From positions 2,232,001-2,296,000 of the forward strand of contig OZ244780.1 in assembly GCA_965219565.1 (NCBI GenBank): a stretch of 64,000 bases of DNA, in the 5' to 3' direction. A program made the translations under genes and the position numbers. A model generated the notes under the pieces. It did not search any database. It saw only the letters and a list, made by a program, of their open reading frames with translations, and was not told where the DNA came from. This document shows positions 1 through 8,581 of the stretch, in pieces. Source of the DNA: DAOUJI01 sp965219565 (GTDB lineage Bacteria > Chloroflexota > Dehalococcoidia > Lucifugimonadales > JAGWBF01). Position 1 is the stretch's first letter. Every line of letters begins with the position of its first letter.

Positions 1-44
1 CCGCCGGGATGAGAATGACCGCCCAAGACGAGATTGAAGGATAG
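1..44 (+). CDS. 3' end of an upstream gene (partial, unidentified)
   Basis: An open frame enters from the left edge and ends at a TAG at 42-44, three bases before the hom start. The visible tail reads AGMRMTAQDEIEG. Thirteen residues are too few to assign a family. The tight spacing to hom would fit co-transcription with a neighbour in amino-acid metabolism, but this is inference and the frame could also be chance. Confidence 0.3.
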   Translation, partial: AGMRMTAQDEIEG

Positions 45-47
45 ACG

Positions 48-1355
48 GTGGGCCCTGACCATGAAATAGGCGTAGGTCTTATGGGTTTGGGTAACGTCGG
101 AGGCGGAGTAGCTTCCGCTTTGACGGGGGACCCCAGTCCAATCCCCAAATTGGCTGAGTGCGGAGTCGTCCTGAAAAGAGTCCTGGTGCGTGACGCGTCC
201 AGGCCACGCAGCCCCGAAACCGTCTGTCCTCTCCTGACAAGCGAACCCGAAGCTCTGCTCGACGACCCCGGAGTCCATCTCGTCGTTGAGCTTATGGGTG
301 GTGAAAACCCCGCCTACGACTACATCCGTCGGGCGTTGGACTCCGGCAGGCACGTGATCACAGCCAACAAGGAGGTCATGGCCAAGCACGGGTCCGAGCT
401 TACGACCCTGGCATCGAAGAACGGAGTCCATCTACTCTTCGAGGCTAGCGTGGGAGGCGGAATCCCGATAATCGGGCCCCTAACCAAAGACCTGCTGGCC
501 AACCGCATTGGCTCTATAACGGCCATCATTAACGGCACCACCAACTACATCCTCAGCAACATGGCCAACGGCGGCGCCAGTTTCCACGACGCCCTCAAAG
601 AGGCCCAACTCCTTGGATATGCGGAAGCGGACCCGTCCAGCGACATAGAGGGCGACGACGCCGCATACAAGCTGGCCGTACTGTCCAGCCTGGCTTTCCA
701 CACCAACGTACATTCCGACGACGTATATCGGGAGGGCATTTCCCAGCTGGAAGCGAGGGACTTCCGTTACGCACAGGAGTTGGGATACGCAATCAAGCTG
801 CTGGCGATAGCCCAGGACGACGGCGACGCTGTCCAGGTGCGGACTCATCCCGCTCTCGTTCCCCTGACCCACATGTTGGCCAAGGTGGACGGAGTGTTTA
901 ACGCGATCGAAGTGAAAGGCGATTTGGTTGGGCGTGTATTGTTCCACGGGCGCGGAGCCGGCAGGGAGCCCACCACCAGCGCCGTAGTAGGGGACATCGT
1001 CGAGGCGGCGCGACGCATAAGGTCGGGAAGCCCTCCGCAGCCACGACCTGTCACCGAAGCCAAGCCCATCACTCCCATGTCGTCGTTGGTCAGCAAGTAT
1101 TACGTGAGAATCAACGTCGCGGACCAAGCCGGTGTGTTGGCCCACATCGCCCGGATACTCGGCGACCACGACATCAGCATCGCCAACGTGCTCCAAAAGG
1201 ACGCTGACCCTGCGACCCAAACGGCTGAACTGGTGGTGACGACCCATCCGTCGGCTGAACGTTCCATGCAGAAGTCGTTGACTCTGATTAGAGGCGTCAA
1301 CACCGTCAGGGAGATAAACAACCTGATAAGAATCCTGGATTGGGACGACGAATAG
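48..1355 (+). CDS. hom: homoserine dehydrogenase
   Basis: Reduces aspartate-semialdehyde to homoserine with NAD(P)H, the branch point towards threonine and methionine; cytosolic. The 435-residue protein has the N-terminal dinucleotide fold (GLMGLGNVGGG, residues 10-20), the ANK motif near K108, the substrate-domain signatures EASVGGGIPIIGPL and NGTTNYILS, and a C-terminal ACT domain from about residue 352 (DQAGVLAHIARILGDHDISI). This is the usual length for the ACT-containing bacterial form, and the ACT domain suggests threonine feedback. The start is GTG at 48, the only start that includes the whole Rossmann strand. metH at 26.6-30.1 kb uses the homocysteine later made from this branch. Confidence 0.96.
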   Translation: MGPDHEIGVGLMGLGNVGGGVASALTGDPSPIPKLAECGVVLKRVLVRDASRPRSPETVCPLLTSEPEALLDDPGVHLVVELMGGENPAYDYIRRALDSGRHVITANKEVMAKHGSELTTLASKNGVHLLFEASVGGGIPIIGPLTKDLLANRIGSITAIINGTTNYILSNMANGGASFHDALKEAQLLGYAEADPSSDIEGDDAAYKLAVLSSLAFHTNVHSDDVYREGISQLEARDFRYAQELGYAIKLLAIAQDDGDAVQVRTHPALVPLTHMLAKVDGVFNAIEVKGDLVGRVLFHGRGAGREPTTSAVVGDIVEAARRIRSGSPPQPRPVTEAKPITPMSSLVSKYYVRINVADQAGVLAHIARILGDHDISIANVLQKDADPATQTAELVVTTHPSAERSMQKSLTLIRGVNTVREINNLIRILDWDDE

Positions 1356-1403
1356 AATACCGGTCCCCCATACCCCAGGAAGATTGCCGGATGGGATTGA
1401 TTG

Positions 1404-1409
1404 TATAAT
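1404..1409 (+). promoter_or_regulatory. -10 box upstream of folE
   Basis: A perfect TATAAT lies 41 bases before the folE ATG in the hom-folE gap. No good -35 hexamer is seen at 16-18 bases (TTGCCG at 1384 is only 14 bases away), so the assignment rests on the -10 box alone. Confidence 0.4.
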
Positions 1410-1450
1410 GGCCCAAGAGCGCCAGAGGATGTCGTCTAAAGAGATGCCCA

Positions 1451-2023
1451 ATGATTGACCGCGCAAAGCTGCACTCCGCCGTAGCCATAATGATAGAGGC
1501 TATCGGTGAAGACCCGTCCAGGGAGGGCCTCAAGGATACCCCCAGGCGAGTCGCGGACATGTACGAAGAGCTCTTCCAAGGGCTGGGAGTTGAGCCGGAA
1601 TCCGAGCTGAACACGGTGTTCGAAGAAGGCGCGTCCCACGGCGAATTGGCTGTCCTCAGAGACATCTCCTTCCATTCCATCTGTGAGCACCACTTTCTAC
1701 CCTTTTTTGGCAGGGCTCACATCGCCTATGCCCCAGACCGTAAGATCGCCGGGGCCAGTAAGCTTGCGAGGGCGTTGGACGCCGTAGCTAGACGGCCGCA
1801 GCTCCAGGAGCGAATAACCGCCCGCCTGGCAGACGCCATTCACAACGTCCTGCAACCCCACAGAACGGGAGTCGTCATAGAAGCGGAGCATCTGTGCATG
1901 ACGATGCGGGGAGTCAAGAAAGAAGGCAGTCTTATAGCGACCTCGGCCTTCAGGGGGTCCTTTGACGCGAACGGCTCCGATAAGGCCGAGCTTATGGCCG
2001 CCCTTTACGGGAGGATGCCTTGA
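1451..2023 (+). CDS. folE: GTP cyclohydrolase I
   Basis: Converts GTP to 7,8-dihydroneopterin triphosphate, the first step of tetrahydrofolate and pterin synthesis. The 190-residue protein has the family's usual length and its core signatures: SICEHHFLPFFGRAHIAY with the zinc-binding Cys and the catalytic His pair, GASKLARALDAVARRPQLQE, and the second zinc Cys in EHLCMTMRGVKKEGS. The ATG at 1451 is the natural start. The stop TGA overlaps the TTG start of the next gene (TTGA), indicating translational coupling to an acyltransferase and a glycosyltransferase. That is an unusual setting for a folate gene. Confidence 0.96.
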   Translation: MIDRAKLHSAVAIMIEAIGEDPSREGLKDTPRRVADMYEELFQGLGVEPESELNTVFEEGASHGELAVLRDISFHSICEHHFLPFFGRAHIAYAPDRKIAGASKLARALDAVARRPQLQERITARLADAIHNVLQPHRTGVVIEAEHLCMTMRGVKKEGSLIATSAFRGSFDANGSDKAELMAALYGRMP

Positions 2024-3003
2024 CCAGGCTTACCCGACTAGACTCCTACGGCGCCGCCGAAGAGGCGTGGAGGAGCGTCCTCAACGGCCCAGTAAGCCAC
2101 ACCATTTTCACTACCCACCAGTGGCAGAAGACTTGGTGGAAGCTTTTCGGCGACGGCTCCGAGATGATGATGCTGTGTATGAACAGCGGAGATAAGGTGG
2201 ATGCAATAGCGCCCCTGGCCCGCAGGAGCGGCACAATCTCATTCATCGGCAGCCAGGACCTGAACGACTACGGAGATTTTCTTGTGGCGCCGGGAAGCGA
2301 GCTCCGCTTCTACGATAGCCTGCTGGAATTCCTGGAGGGAGAGTCCTGGGACTCCATCCTCCTGTCGTCCCTGGGCGCCGACTCCCCCACTCTGGCCCAT
2401 CTGCCGGAGTTGGCCCGGTCCAGAGGCCATTCGGTAGACATAGAAGAGGAGGACGTGGCACCCAGAGTTAAGCTTCCCTATAGCTGGGAAGACTACCTGA
2501 GCAAACTCTCCAAGAAGGACCGCCACGAACTCAGGCGCAAGCTCCGAAGGTTGGAATCGGCCCACGAGGACTTGGTCTTCCGCGTCTATTCGACCCCTGA
2601 GGATGTGGAAGCCAACCTGGAAGACTTCTTCCCCCTGATGCGGAAGAGCAAACAGGAAAAGCGGAGATTCCTCACTCCGGAAAGGGAACACTTCTTCAGG
2701 AGCATAGCCCGGGAGACCGCCGAAATGGGCGCCTTCCGGCTCTTCTTCCTGGAGTTGGACGGCAACCGCACAGCCACCGCCATATGCTTCGACTACCGCA
2801 ACGCCCGCCACCTCTACAACAGCGGATACGACCCCGACTATTCCTATTATTCCGTAGGACTGGCGCTCAAGGCCATGTGTGTGCGGGACGCCATAGAGTC
2901 CGGGCTAGAATGTTTCGATTTCCTGAGGGGGCCGGAACCGTACAAGTATGACCTTGGAGCAAAGGACACAGTGATATATCAACTGACGGTCAGGCGGAAT
3001 TGA
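2020..3003 (+). CDS. FemAB/BioF2-like GNAT acyltransferase
   Basis: A 327-residue protein of the GNAT-fold group often annotated as an acetyltransferase involved in cellulose biosynthesis (CelD/BioF2-like, Acetyltransf_6). Visible signs are the basic helix LSKKDRHELRRKLRRLE (about residues 164-180), followed by a GNAT-type core (FRLFFLELDGNRTATAICFDY) and the closing segment FDFLRGPEPYKYDLGA typical of this group. It starts at TTG 2020 inside the TTGA overlap with folE and ends in another TTGA overlap with the glycosyltransferase. The likely role is acyl or aminoacyl transfer to a surface glycan or lipid; the substrate cannot be read from the sequence. Confidence 0.8.
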   Translation: MTRLTRLDSYGAAEEAWRSVLNGPVSHTIFTTHQWQKTWWKLFGDGSEMMMLCMNSGDKVDAIAPLARRSGTISFIGSQDLNDYGDFLVAPGSELRFYDSLLEFLEGESWDSILLSSLGADSPTLAHLPELARSRGHSVDIEEEDVAPRVKLPYSWEDYLSKLSKKDRHELRRKLRRLESAHEDLVFRVYSTPEDVEANLEDFFPLMRKSKQEKRRFLTPEREHFFRSIARETAEMGAFRLFFLELDGNRTATAICFDYRNARHLYNSGYDPDYSYYSVGLALKAMCVRDAIESGLECFDFLRGPEPYKYDLGAKDTVIYQLTVRRN

Positions 3004-4193
3004 AAGTAGACAGGCTGGCTCTGATAAGCCTGCACACCTGTCCCCTTGCCGCTCCGGGGCAGGGCAAGGCCGGGGGCATGAACGTATACCTGAAAGAACT
3101 CTCTCAGCGCATAGGTAGCATGGGAGTGAAGGTGGACATGTTCACCCGCAGGCACCCCGGACACCATGATGACGTCGTCGCCCTGGACGACAACGTCCGG
3201 TTGGTCCATCTGGACGGCGGCCCGCCCGACTTGCCCATGAGCGCCTTTTTCGGCCACCTTCAGGGTTTCCTGGAGGACATGGAACGGTTTCGGCGGACCG
3301 ACGGCGGAAGCTATGACCTGGTACACTCCCACTATTGGATGTCGGGATGGGTCGGAGCCAGGGCATCCCGACGTTGGGGCGTCCCCCACGTCGTTACGTT
3401 CCATACTCTGATGGAAATCAAGGCCCGGGCGCGGGTCGGTGAGGATGATTCTCCCCACAGGTCGGAGGTCGAACGGGAGCTCATGTCCGAGGCTGACCTG
3501 ATAACCGCTTCCAGCACCCATGAGAAGTCTGCGATGGTCCGCTTGTACCAGGCCCCGGAGGAGAGAATCCGCGTGCTTTCCTGCGGCGTGGACCTATCTC
3601 TGTTCAAGCCTCTGGACATGGAGGAGTCGCGTAAGCGATTGGGACTCAACGGAGAGAAGGTCATCCTGTTCGTCGGCAGAATCGAGCCTATTAAAGGTCT
3701 GGACCTGCTGCTGCAAAGTGTCGCCGCAATGGAAGAGACCCATATAAAGGCTTTGATAGTCGGCGGAAACATGGAACAGGAAGCAGAGGTGGTGCGTCTA
3801 AAAGAGATGGCCCAATCGCTGGGCATCGAGGAATCGCTGGAGTTCGTAGGGCTGGTGGACCAGCGAGAGCTGCCCGTCTACTACAACGCCGCAGACGTTT
3901 GCCTGGTGCCTTCCTACTACGAGAGTTTCGGTTTGGTGGCGCTGGAAGCGCTGGCCTGCGGCACTCCGGTGGTGGCCTCCAGAGTGGGCGGTTTGAGCGG
4001 GGTGGTGCATCACGGGCGCACAGGATATCTGGTTTCAGGACGCTGCCCAGAGCCTTACGCCGACTCGGTGGAAATGATATTCTCGAACAAGGCCCTTCAG
4101 AAGAGCATGGGCCGCGCAGCCCGGGAGCGGGCTGAAGGCATGGGATGGGAACAAGTGGCCCAGGACACCTTGCAGCTATATATGGAGCTTTAG
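3000..4193 (+). CDS. GT4-family glycosyltransferase
   Basis: A retaining GT-B glycosyltransferase of 397 residues. The N-terminal half has the MshA/sucrose-phosphate-synthase-like acceptor loop GKAGGMNVYLKELSQRIG and the motif HSHYWMSGW. The C-terminal half carries VGRIEPIKGLDLLL and the EX7E nucleotide-sugar motif YYESFGLVALEALACGTPVV. It begins at TTG 3000 overlapping the stop of the acyltransferase. The pair may build and modify one glycoconjugate. Family members make mycothiol precursors, sucrose phosphate or lipid-linked sugars; the mshB-D genes that would support mycothiol are not in view. Confidence 0.88.
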   Translation: MKVDRLALISLHTCPLAAPGQGKAGGMNVYLKELSQRIGSMGVKVDMFTRRHPGHHDDVVALDDNVRLVHLDGGPPDLPMSAFFGHLQGFLEDMERFRRTDGGSYDLVHSHYWMSGWVGARASRRWGVPHVVTFHTLMEIKARARVGEDDSPHRSEVERELMSEADLITASSTHEKSAMVRLYQAPEERIRVLSCGVDLSLFKPLDMEESRKRLGLNGEKVILFVGRIEPIKGLDLLLQSVAAMEETHIKALIVGGNMEQEAEVVRLKEMAQSLGIEESLEFVGLVDQRELPVYYNAADVCLVPSYYESFGLVALEALACGTPVVASRVGGLSGVVHHGRTGYLVSGRCPEPYADSVEMIFSNKALQKSMGRAARERAEGMGWEQVAQDTLQLYMEL

Positions 4194-4260
4194 ACCCCCT
4201 TCGGGCCCGCCCCAGGCCGTATGCCCGGCGCCAGGGCTACAGAGTTCGGTTGACACGCCA

Positions 4261-4995
4261 TTGTTCTTAATTTCGTTTTTTAGAGCCGTTGGCAGCCACG
4301 TGCGGAGCAGCTTAGGCGCCGGCATTCTGGTGATTCTGCCCCTTGTGGTCACTTTCGTCATACTCAAGTTCCTGTTCGATACGTTCGACCCTATAATCAA
4401 AGACCTGATAGAAGAGTTCGCGCCAAGATACGCGTTCCCCGGCATGGGCATCGCCGGTCTGGCGCTGATCATATACCTGGTGGGACTGATAACAACTCAC
4501 TTCCTGGGGCGGAGGCTAATCCAGTTCGGCCACGGTATGGTGGACCTGGTCCCCGTAGTGCGAGGAATATACCGCACCGCCCGCCAGGCGACTGACGTGC
4601 TCAGCACTGTCGCTGACGGCTCAAGCGGCAAGTACAGCGCCGTGGTGTTCATCGAGTTCCCAGGATACGGACTCAGGTCCATTGGTCTGGTCACCGCCAA
4701 GATGAAGGATGAGAACGACGACACGCTGCTGGCCGTCTACTGCCCGACCTCTCCGTTCCCCACGTCGGGGTTCCTGTGCATCATACCCGAGGACCGGGTG
4801 ACCTATACAGACTTGCCTGTGGATGAAGCAATGAAGCTGATATTGTCAGCTGGAATAGCGTCGCCAGAAAGCATAAGAACAGGTCCCCTCACCTTTGGCG
4901 GGATTCCCTGGCCGGCAGACAACGGTCCCAGGCCGGAGAGATCGGCTCCAGTTCAACCCGCCGACGAAACGGAACCCGACCCAGAGAGGCCCTAA
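4261..4995 (+). CDS. DUF502 membrane protein
   Basis: A 244-residue inner-membrane protein of the DUF502 family. Two hydrophobic segments are clear, about residues 19-40 (GILVILPLVVTFVILKFLF) and 63-85 (GIAGLALIIYLVGLITT), followed by the conserved soluble stretch VPVVRGIYRTARQATDVL and the FPGYG/TSPFPTSG region. The tail is acidic and proline-rich. The start is TTG 4261; the frame stays open upstream but shows no better start. The biochemical role of the family is unknown; in other organisms it is linked to trafficking or envelope functions. Confidence 0.85.
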   Translation: MFLISFFRAVGSHVRSSLGAGILVILPLVVTFVILKFLFDTFDPIIKDLIEEFAPRYAFPGMGIAGLALIIYLVGLITTHFLGRRLIQFGHGMVDLVPVVRGIYRTARQATDVLSTVADGSSGKYSAVVFIEFPGYGLRSIGLVTAKMKDENDDTLLAVYCPTSPFPTSGFLCIIPEDRVTYTDLPVDEAMKLILSAGIASPESIRTGPLTFGGIPWPADNGPRPERSAPVQPADETEPDPERP

Positions 4996-5009
4996 AACCT
5001 CAGCACACG

Positions 5010-5483
5010 TCAATAGGTGCGGTCTTTTTGCCCTTTAGCTAATCTTCTCAAGGCCGCCCTCGCCCCGTAGACATTCAGGAATTCTGCCCTCAGCTCGTCC
5101 CAGGGTTGGTGCACCAGTTTGGCCCGGTTAAACCCGTTTATCACCCTGAACGTGAAGAAGTAAGCCAAAGGGTGCATGGGGTTGGCAATCTGGTCGGTGA
5201 CAAGGTGACCCAGAAAGGCGGCGCTGACACCAATCACCACAGGGTCTCCCCCGGACAGGATACCCGCCAGTATGCAGGGAACCAGCAGTTCATAGCTGTG
5301 GAGAAAGTAGAAGACCCTGGAGTTGTCCCCTTTGATGAACCAGAGATAATACTCCAACAAGTGGTCCAGGTCTACGGCGACGCCGGTCACCGTGGCCGCC
5401 AGCATGGAGTAGGGGGACGTGGTGACGGCCCACACAATTCCACCAATGCCTATGGATATGGCTGCATGCCCTGGAGGCTTCAC
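5010..5483 (-). CDS. DUF457/YdjM-like membrane-bound metal-dependent hydrolase
   Basis: A 157-residue membrane protein with the His/Asp pattern of the DUF457 (YdjM) family: GHAAISIG at the N-terminus, DLDHLLEYYLW, HSYELLVP and FLGHLVTDQIANPMHPLAYF. The spaced His and Asp residues resemble a metal site at the membrane face, and three to four hydrophobic segments are present. It is convergent with the DUF502 gene, with only 14 bases between the stops. The substrate is unknown; family members have been tied to phospholipid or DNA-damage responses. Confidence 0.7.
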   Translation of the reverse strand: MKPPGHAAISIGIGGIVWAVTTSPYSMLAATVTGVAVDLDHLLEYYLWFIKGDNSRVFYFLHSYELLVPCILAGILSGGDPVVIGVSAAFLGHLVTDQIANPMHPLAYFFTFRVINGFNRAKLVHQPWDELRAEFLNVYGARAALRRLAKGQKDRTY

Positions 5484-5550
5484 GCCGCTACTATGCCATA
5501 AGATGCGGCTGTGTGGGGAGACGCAGGACTGGCGGCATACCGCGGATTCC

Positions 5551-6399
5551 TTAGCGGAGCATGAAGACGCGGTCCAGTCCGGCCAGGTCCTTTAGGATGG
5601 AAATCTCTGCTCCAGGAAACAGGGATTCTCCCATACTGCGCAAAGACTCGGCCTGTCTGGAGCCCATTTCCAACAGAATCACGCCGTCTCCGGATATGAC
5701 GTGCTGGGCCTGCTGCATCATTCTCCTGACCAGGTCCAGCCCGTCCTGGCCTCCATCGAGAGCCTCGGTGGGCTCCTGCTGGACCTCCGGAGCCAGACTG
5801 GACAACTCGCCGGTCCGTATGTAGGGGAGGTTTGCCGTGATAAGGTCTACGCCACCGCTAAAATGGGACAGCAAATCTCTTTCCAGAAACGTGATCCTGT
5901 CCGCTACTCCGTGCGTTTCGGCGTTGGTTCGGGCCAAATCCAAGGCAGCGCTGGAAGAGTCGACCGCGAAAATCCTCGCCGACGACAGGCGTAGGGCCAG
6001 GCACACGGCGATGGCCCCCGATCCCGTTCCCACGTCCACCACCGACAGTTCCGGGCCCCCTGGGAATTCATTGGCAATCTTAAGAGCGGTCTCCACCAGT
6101 GTCTCGGTCTCCGGACGGGGAATCAGGACTGACGAGTTGACCTTGAAGTCGATCCCGAAGAACTCCCTGCGCCCGGTGATATAGGCCAGAGGCTCGCGGT
6201 TCAGCCTACGGCGAAACGTTCCAGAGATCGCCAATTCTTCTTGGGGAGACAAGGATTGCTCAGGGTGCGCCAGAACTTGGGCGCGGGACATTTGGAGAAC
6301 GTGGGCCAGAAGAGCTTCCGCTTCCAGACGGGCGTCGGGAATGGAAGCCTCCCCCAGAGACCCGGCCATTCGGAGCAACGTCTCACCCAGGTTTGGCAT
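5551..6399 (-). CDS. prmC: peptide chain release factor N5-glutamine methyltransferase
   Basis: Methylates the Gln of the GGQ loop of class I release factors using SAM. The 282-residue protein has the helical N-terminal release-factor-binding domain, the linker signature SVLIPRPETETLVE, SAM motif I VDVGTGSGAIAV (residues 121-132) and the catalytic NLPY (190-193), the accepted variant of NPPY. It lies downstream of prfA on the same strand, the classic substrate-enzyme pairing, with a DUF2283 gene between them. ATG 6399 is the first start in frame. Length and motifs are complete. Confidence 0.95.
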   Translation of the reverse strand: MPNLGETLLRMAGSLGEASIPDARLEAEALLAHVLQMSRAQVLAHPEQSLSPQEELAISGTFRRRLNREPLAYITGRREFFGIDFKVNSSVLIPRPETETLVETALKIANEFPGGPELSVVDVGTGSGAIAVCLALRLSSARIFAVDSSSAALDLARTNAETHGVADRITFLERDLLSHFSGGVDLITANLPYIRTGELSSLAPEVQQEPTEALDGGQDGLDLVRRMMQQAQHVISGDGVILLEMGSRQAESLRSMGESLFPGAEISILKDLAGLDRVFMLR

Positions 6400-6414
6400 G
6401 GACTGCCCGTTCCA

Positions 6415-6489
6415 TTATTCGACGACGGTTTCCCTCAACCGATGCTTAAGGTTGCTGCTTACAATGTGGCCTAACTCGACGTCGGTCAA
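6415..6489 (-). CDS. possible 24-residue ORF between DUF2283 and prmC
   Basis: A TTG start at 6489 overlaps the DUF2283 stop as TTGA, the same junction used by confirmed gene pairs in this window. The frame encodes 24 residues (beginning LTDVELGHIVSS) and ends at TAA just before prmC. It could be a tiny coupled peptide, the remnant of a partner gene, or chance. No family is recognised. Confidence 0.25.
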   Translation of the reverse strand: MTDVELGHIVSSNLKHRLRETVVE

Positions 6490-6686
6490 GCCGTCTCGAA
6501 TTCCAAGGCGGAAAGATTCAACCTAGAGGAGCGTTTCGAGAGATGAAGCATCTCTATGCCCACCACTTCGTTCGAATCGTTGTAGTAGAGGACCACTCCC
6601 GGCGAAACCTCCTGGGACTCGACAATTATCGAGTCGTCTAGGCGCAAGTACAGAGCGTCGGATTCTTTGTCTACGCGCAGTTTCAC
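6486..6686 (-). CDS. DUF2283 domain protein
   Basis: A 66-residue protein with the complete DUF2283 pattern: KLRVDKESDALYLRL at the N-terminus, a central SPGVVLYYNDSNEVVGIEML strand pair, then a basic/hydrophobic tail. These small beta proteins are common in Chloroflexota and Cyanobacteria and often sit beside DUF4258 or toxin-antitoxin-like genes. Here the gene is inserted between prfA and prmC in the same orientation. Its function is unknown. Confidence 0.85.
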   Translation of the reverse strand: MKLRVDKESDALYLRLDDSIIVESQEVSPGVVLYYNDSNEVVGIEMLHLSKRSSRLNLSALEFETA

Positions 6687-6762
6687 GTTTTGCCTTCACG
6701 CTGCGACATTAGTAGGCTCGCCTGCGGGGGGCAATGTAGCGGGGTCCGAGGGAGTCACCGGA

Positions 6763-7857
6763 TCAGGTCAGGGCTTGTTCGAGAAGGGCGGTGCGTTCGC
6801 TGGCGCCCAACGCTTCTATGATTTCGTCAACGCCCCCGTCCAGCACCTGCTGGATGCCGTGGAAGCTGGAACTGATGCGGTGGTCGGTGATTCGGTCCTG
6901 AGGAAAATTATAGGTCCGAATCTTTTCGGCCCGCTCTCCAGTCCCCACCTGGGCGCGTCGGGCTGCGGTAATCTCGCTGTCCTTCCTGCGCTGTTCCGCC
7001 TCGTAAATCCTGGCCCGCAGGACCGCCATAGCCTTCTGCCGGTTCTTGAACTGGGAACGTTCGTCCTGACAGATGGAGACGGTGCCGCTGGGGATATGGA
7101 CGATGCGCACGGCTGAGGCCACTTTGTTGACGTTTTGCCCACCGTGGCCGCTGGCGTGGAATATATCCACACGCAGATCGTCCGGGTTGATGTCCACTTC
7201 CACTTCATCGGCTTCGGGAAGAACAGCTACTGTCGCAGTGGAAGTGTGGATTCTGCCGGACGCCTCGGTGAGGGGCACTCTTTGCACTCTGTGGGCGCCC
7301 CGCTCGAACTTGAGCCTGCTGAACGCCCCAGACCCTTTGATCTCAAATACCACCTCTTTGAATCCGCCCTTTTCGGCGGGATTGGAGTTCAGCACGTCAA
7401 CCTGCCAGCCCTGCAGTTGGGCGTAGCGGGTGTACATGCGATACAGGTCTCCGGCGAAGAGGGCCGCTTCAAGCCCTCCCACTCCCTCGCGTATCTCAAC
7501 AATGACGTCCTTGTCGTCGTTGGGGTCCTTGGGCAGAAGAGCCAGCTTCAATTCCCGGTCCAGATGAGCGATGCGGAGGTCGGCCGACTCCAACTCGTCC
7601 CGGGCCAGCAAAACCATTTCCGCGTCGGGTGCGTCTTCCAGGATGGCGTGAGCGTCCCGCTTACGGGCCAAGAGGCTGCGATACTCGCGGAGCATGGCGA
7701 TCCGCCCTTCGAGTGAAGAACGTTCCTTGGCCAGGGTTTGGACTCTGGAATAGTTGGTTGCCACTTCCGGATCGGAGAGGAGGTCCTCGATCTCGGTGTA
7801 TCTTTCCTCTACGAGGGCTAGCTTTTTCAGCAATTGGTCGGTGGAAGCGTCTGGCAT
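6763..7857 (-). CDS. prfA: peptide chain release factor 1
   Basis: Terminates translation at UAA and UAG. The protein has the anticodon-like PxT motif as PLT within HRVQRVPLTEASGRIHTS, the mark of RF1 rather than RF2, and the catalytic loop ASGHGGQNVNKVASAVRI whose Gln is the PrmC target. An ATG at 7857 gives a 364-residue protein; a TTG two codons upstream (7863) is also possible but adds nothing conserved. DUF2283 and prmC follow on the same strand. UGA termination must rely on an RF2 elsewhere, which bears on the two in-frame UGA codons found in this window. Confidence 0.96.
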   Translation of the reverse strand: MPDASTDQLLKKLALVEERYTEIEDLLSDPEVATNYSRVQTLAKERSSLEGRIAMLREYRSLLARKRDAHAILEDAPDAEMVLLARDELESADLRIAHLDRELKLALLPKDPNDDKDVIVEIREGVGGLEAALFAGDLYRMYTRYAQLQGWQVDVLNSNPAEKGGFKEVVFEIKGSGAFSRLKFERGAHRVQRVPLTEASGRIHTSTATVAVLPEADEVEVDINPDDLRVDIFHASGHGGQNVNKVASAVRIVHIPSGTVSICQDERSQFKNRQKAMAVLRARIYEAEQRRKDSEITAARRAQVGTGERAEKIRTYNFPQDRITDHRISSSFHGIQQVLDGGVDEIIEALGASERTALLEQALT

Positions 7858-8104
7858 TGGCAATTACTTGATGTTGTAATGATGGTTATATAGTTTATCC
7901 TATGCGCAAGTATGCAACAAGAAGTCTGCGTGCGAAAATTTCACATCCGGGCTGCAGTGGTATAAACTTCCGTTGTCGGCGGGACTCGGCGACGGTCCGG
8001 GCAAGCCGACGCACAAGTCGAGCAGGCCGCCCGTTTACTTCCCCTGTTTGACTCCATAATGAAGATCCCGAAATTGCCGGGCTATCTTATGTAAGGAGGA
8101 GAGA
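7858..8104. other. divergent intergenic region prfA / VOC
   Basis: About 245 bases without a gene. The prfA-proximal 60 bases are AT-rich (TATATAG, TTTATCC) and probably hold the prfA promoter. The right end carries the strong ribosome binding site TAAGGAGGAG just before the VOC ATG. No hairpin or tRNA was recognised. Confidence 0.5.
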
Positions 8105-8542
8105 ATGGCCACCATAGGCATGTCCCACAATGCCCTGTACGTGCGAGACCTGGACAAGTCCCTTCATTTCTACCGAGACCTGCTGGGGATGCGAATGTAC
8201 CATCAGGCGACGGAAGACGGCGGCAGCTACAGACGGCGGGCAGCGTACCTGGACTGGGAGGGGAACGACGATTCCTTCAAGCTGGTCATCGCCCAGTACC
8301 TCGACAAGGAGTACCAGAACGGCGGCACAGACGCCACTCCCATAGACCACTTCTCTTTCTGGGTGGACGACATCCATGAGATGTACAAGAAGCTGACGGC
8401 CGACGGCGTTCAATGCTTCTCGGAACCCAGAGAGGTGGACAACACGCTGTTTCAACCTGTCTACGGGTGCAGGTACTACTCCCTCTTCTGCTATGACCCG
8501 GACGGCCTTCCCATCCAGTTCGAACAGTGCATCAACGAATAA
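8105..8542 (+). CDS. VOC-family (glyoxalase/dioxygenase fold) protein
   Basis: A 145-residue single VOC domain built from two beta-alpha-beta-beta-beta units: ISHNALYVRDLDKSLHFYRD-like first half and IDHFSFWVDDIHEMYKKL second half, ending in the typical FCYDPDGLPIQFEQ. Candidate metal ligands are His in the first strand, His in DHFSFWV and Glu in the last strand. It starts at ATG 8105 after GGAGG. A second VOC gene and an MFS transporter follow directly, so it probably acts on the small molecule that the transporter moves. Substrate unknown. Confidence 0.88.
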   Translation: MATIGMSHNALYVRDLDKSLHFYRDLLGMRMYHQATEDGGSYRRRAAYLDWEGNDDSFKLVIAQYLDKEYQNGGTDATPIDHFSFWVDDIHEMYKKLTADGVQCFSEPREVDNTLFQPVYGCRYYSLFCYDPDGLPIQFEQCINE

Positions 8543-8581
8543 CCCGGTACCTGATAAAACGCCGCCTGATAGGAGGACATT

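Noticed and set aside
480..1466. Long antisense frame (328 codons) opposite hom
   Set aside because: It is a codon-bias shadow of hom in a GC-rich genome; no family features, and hom is certain.
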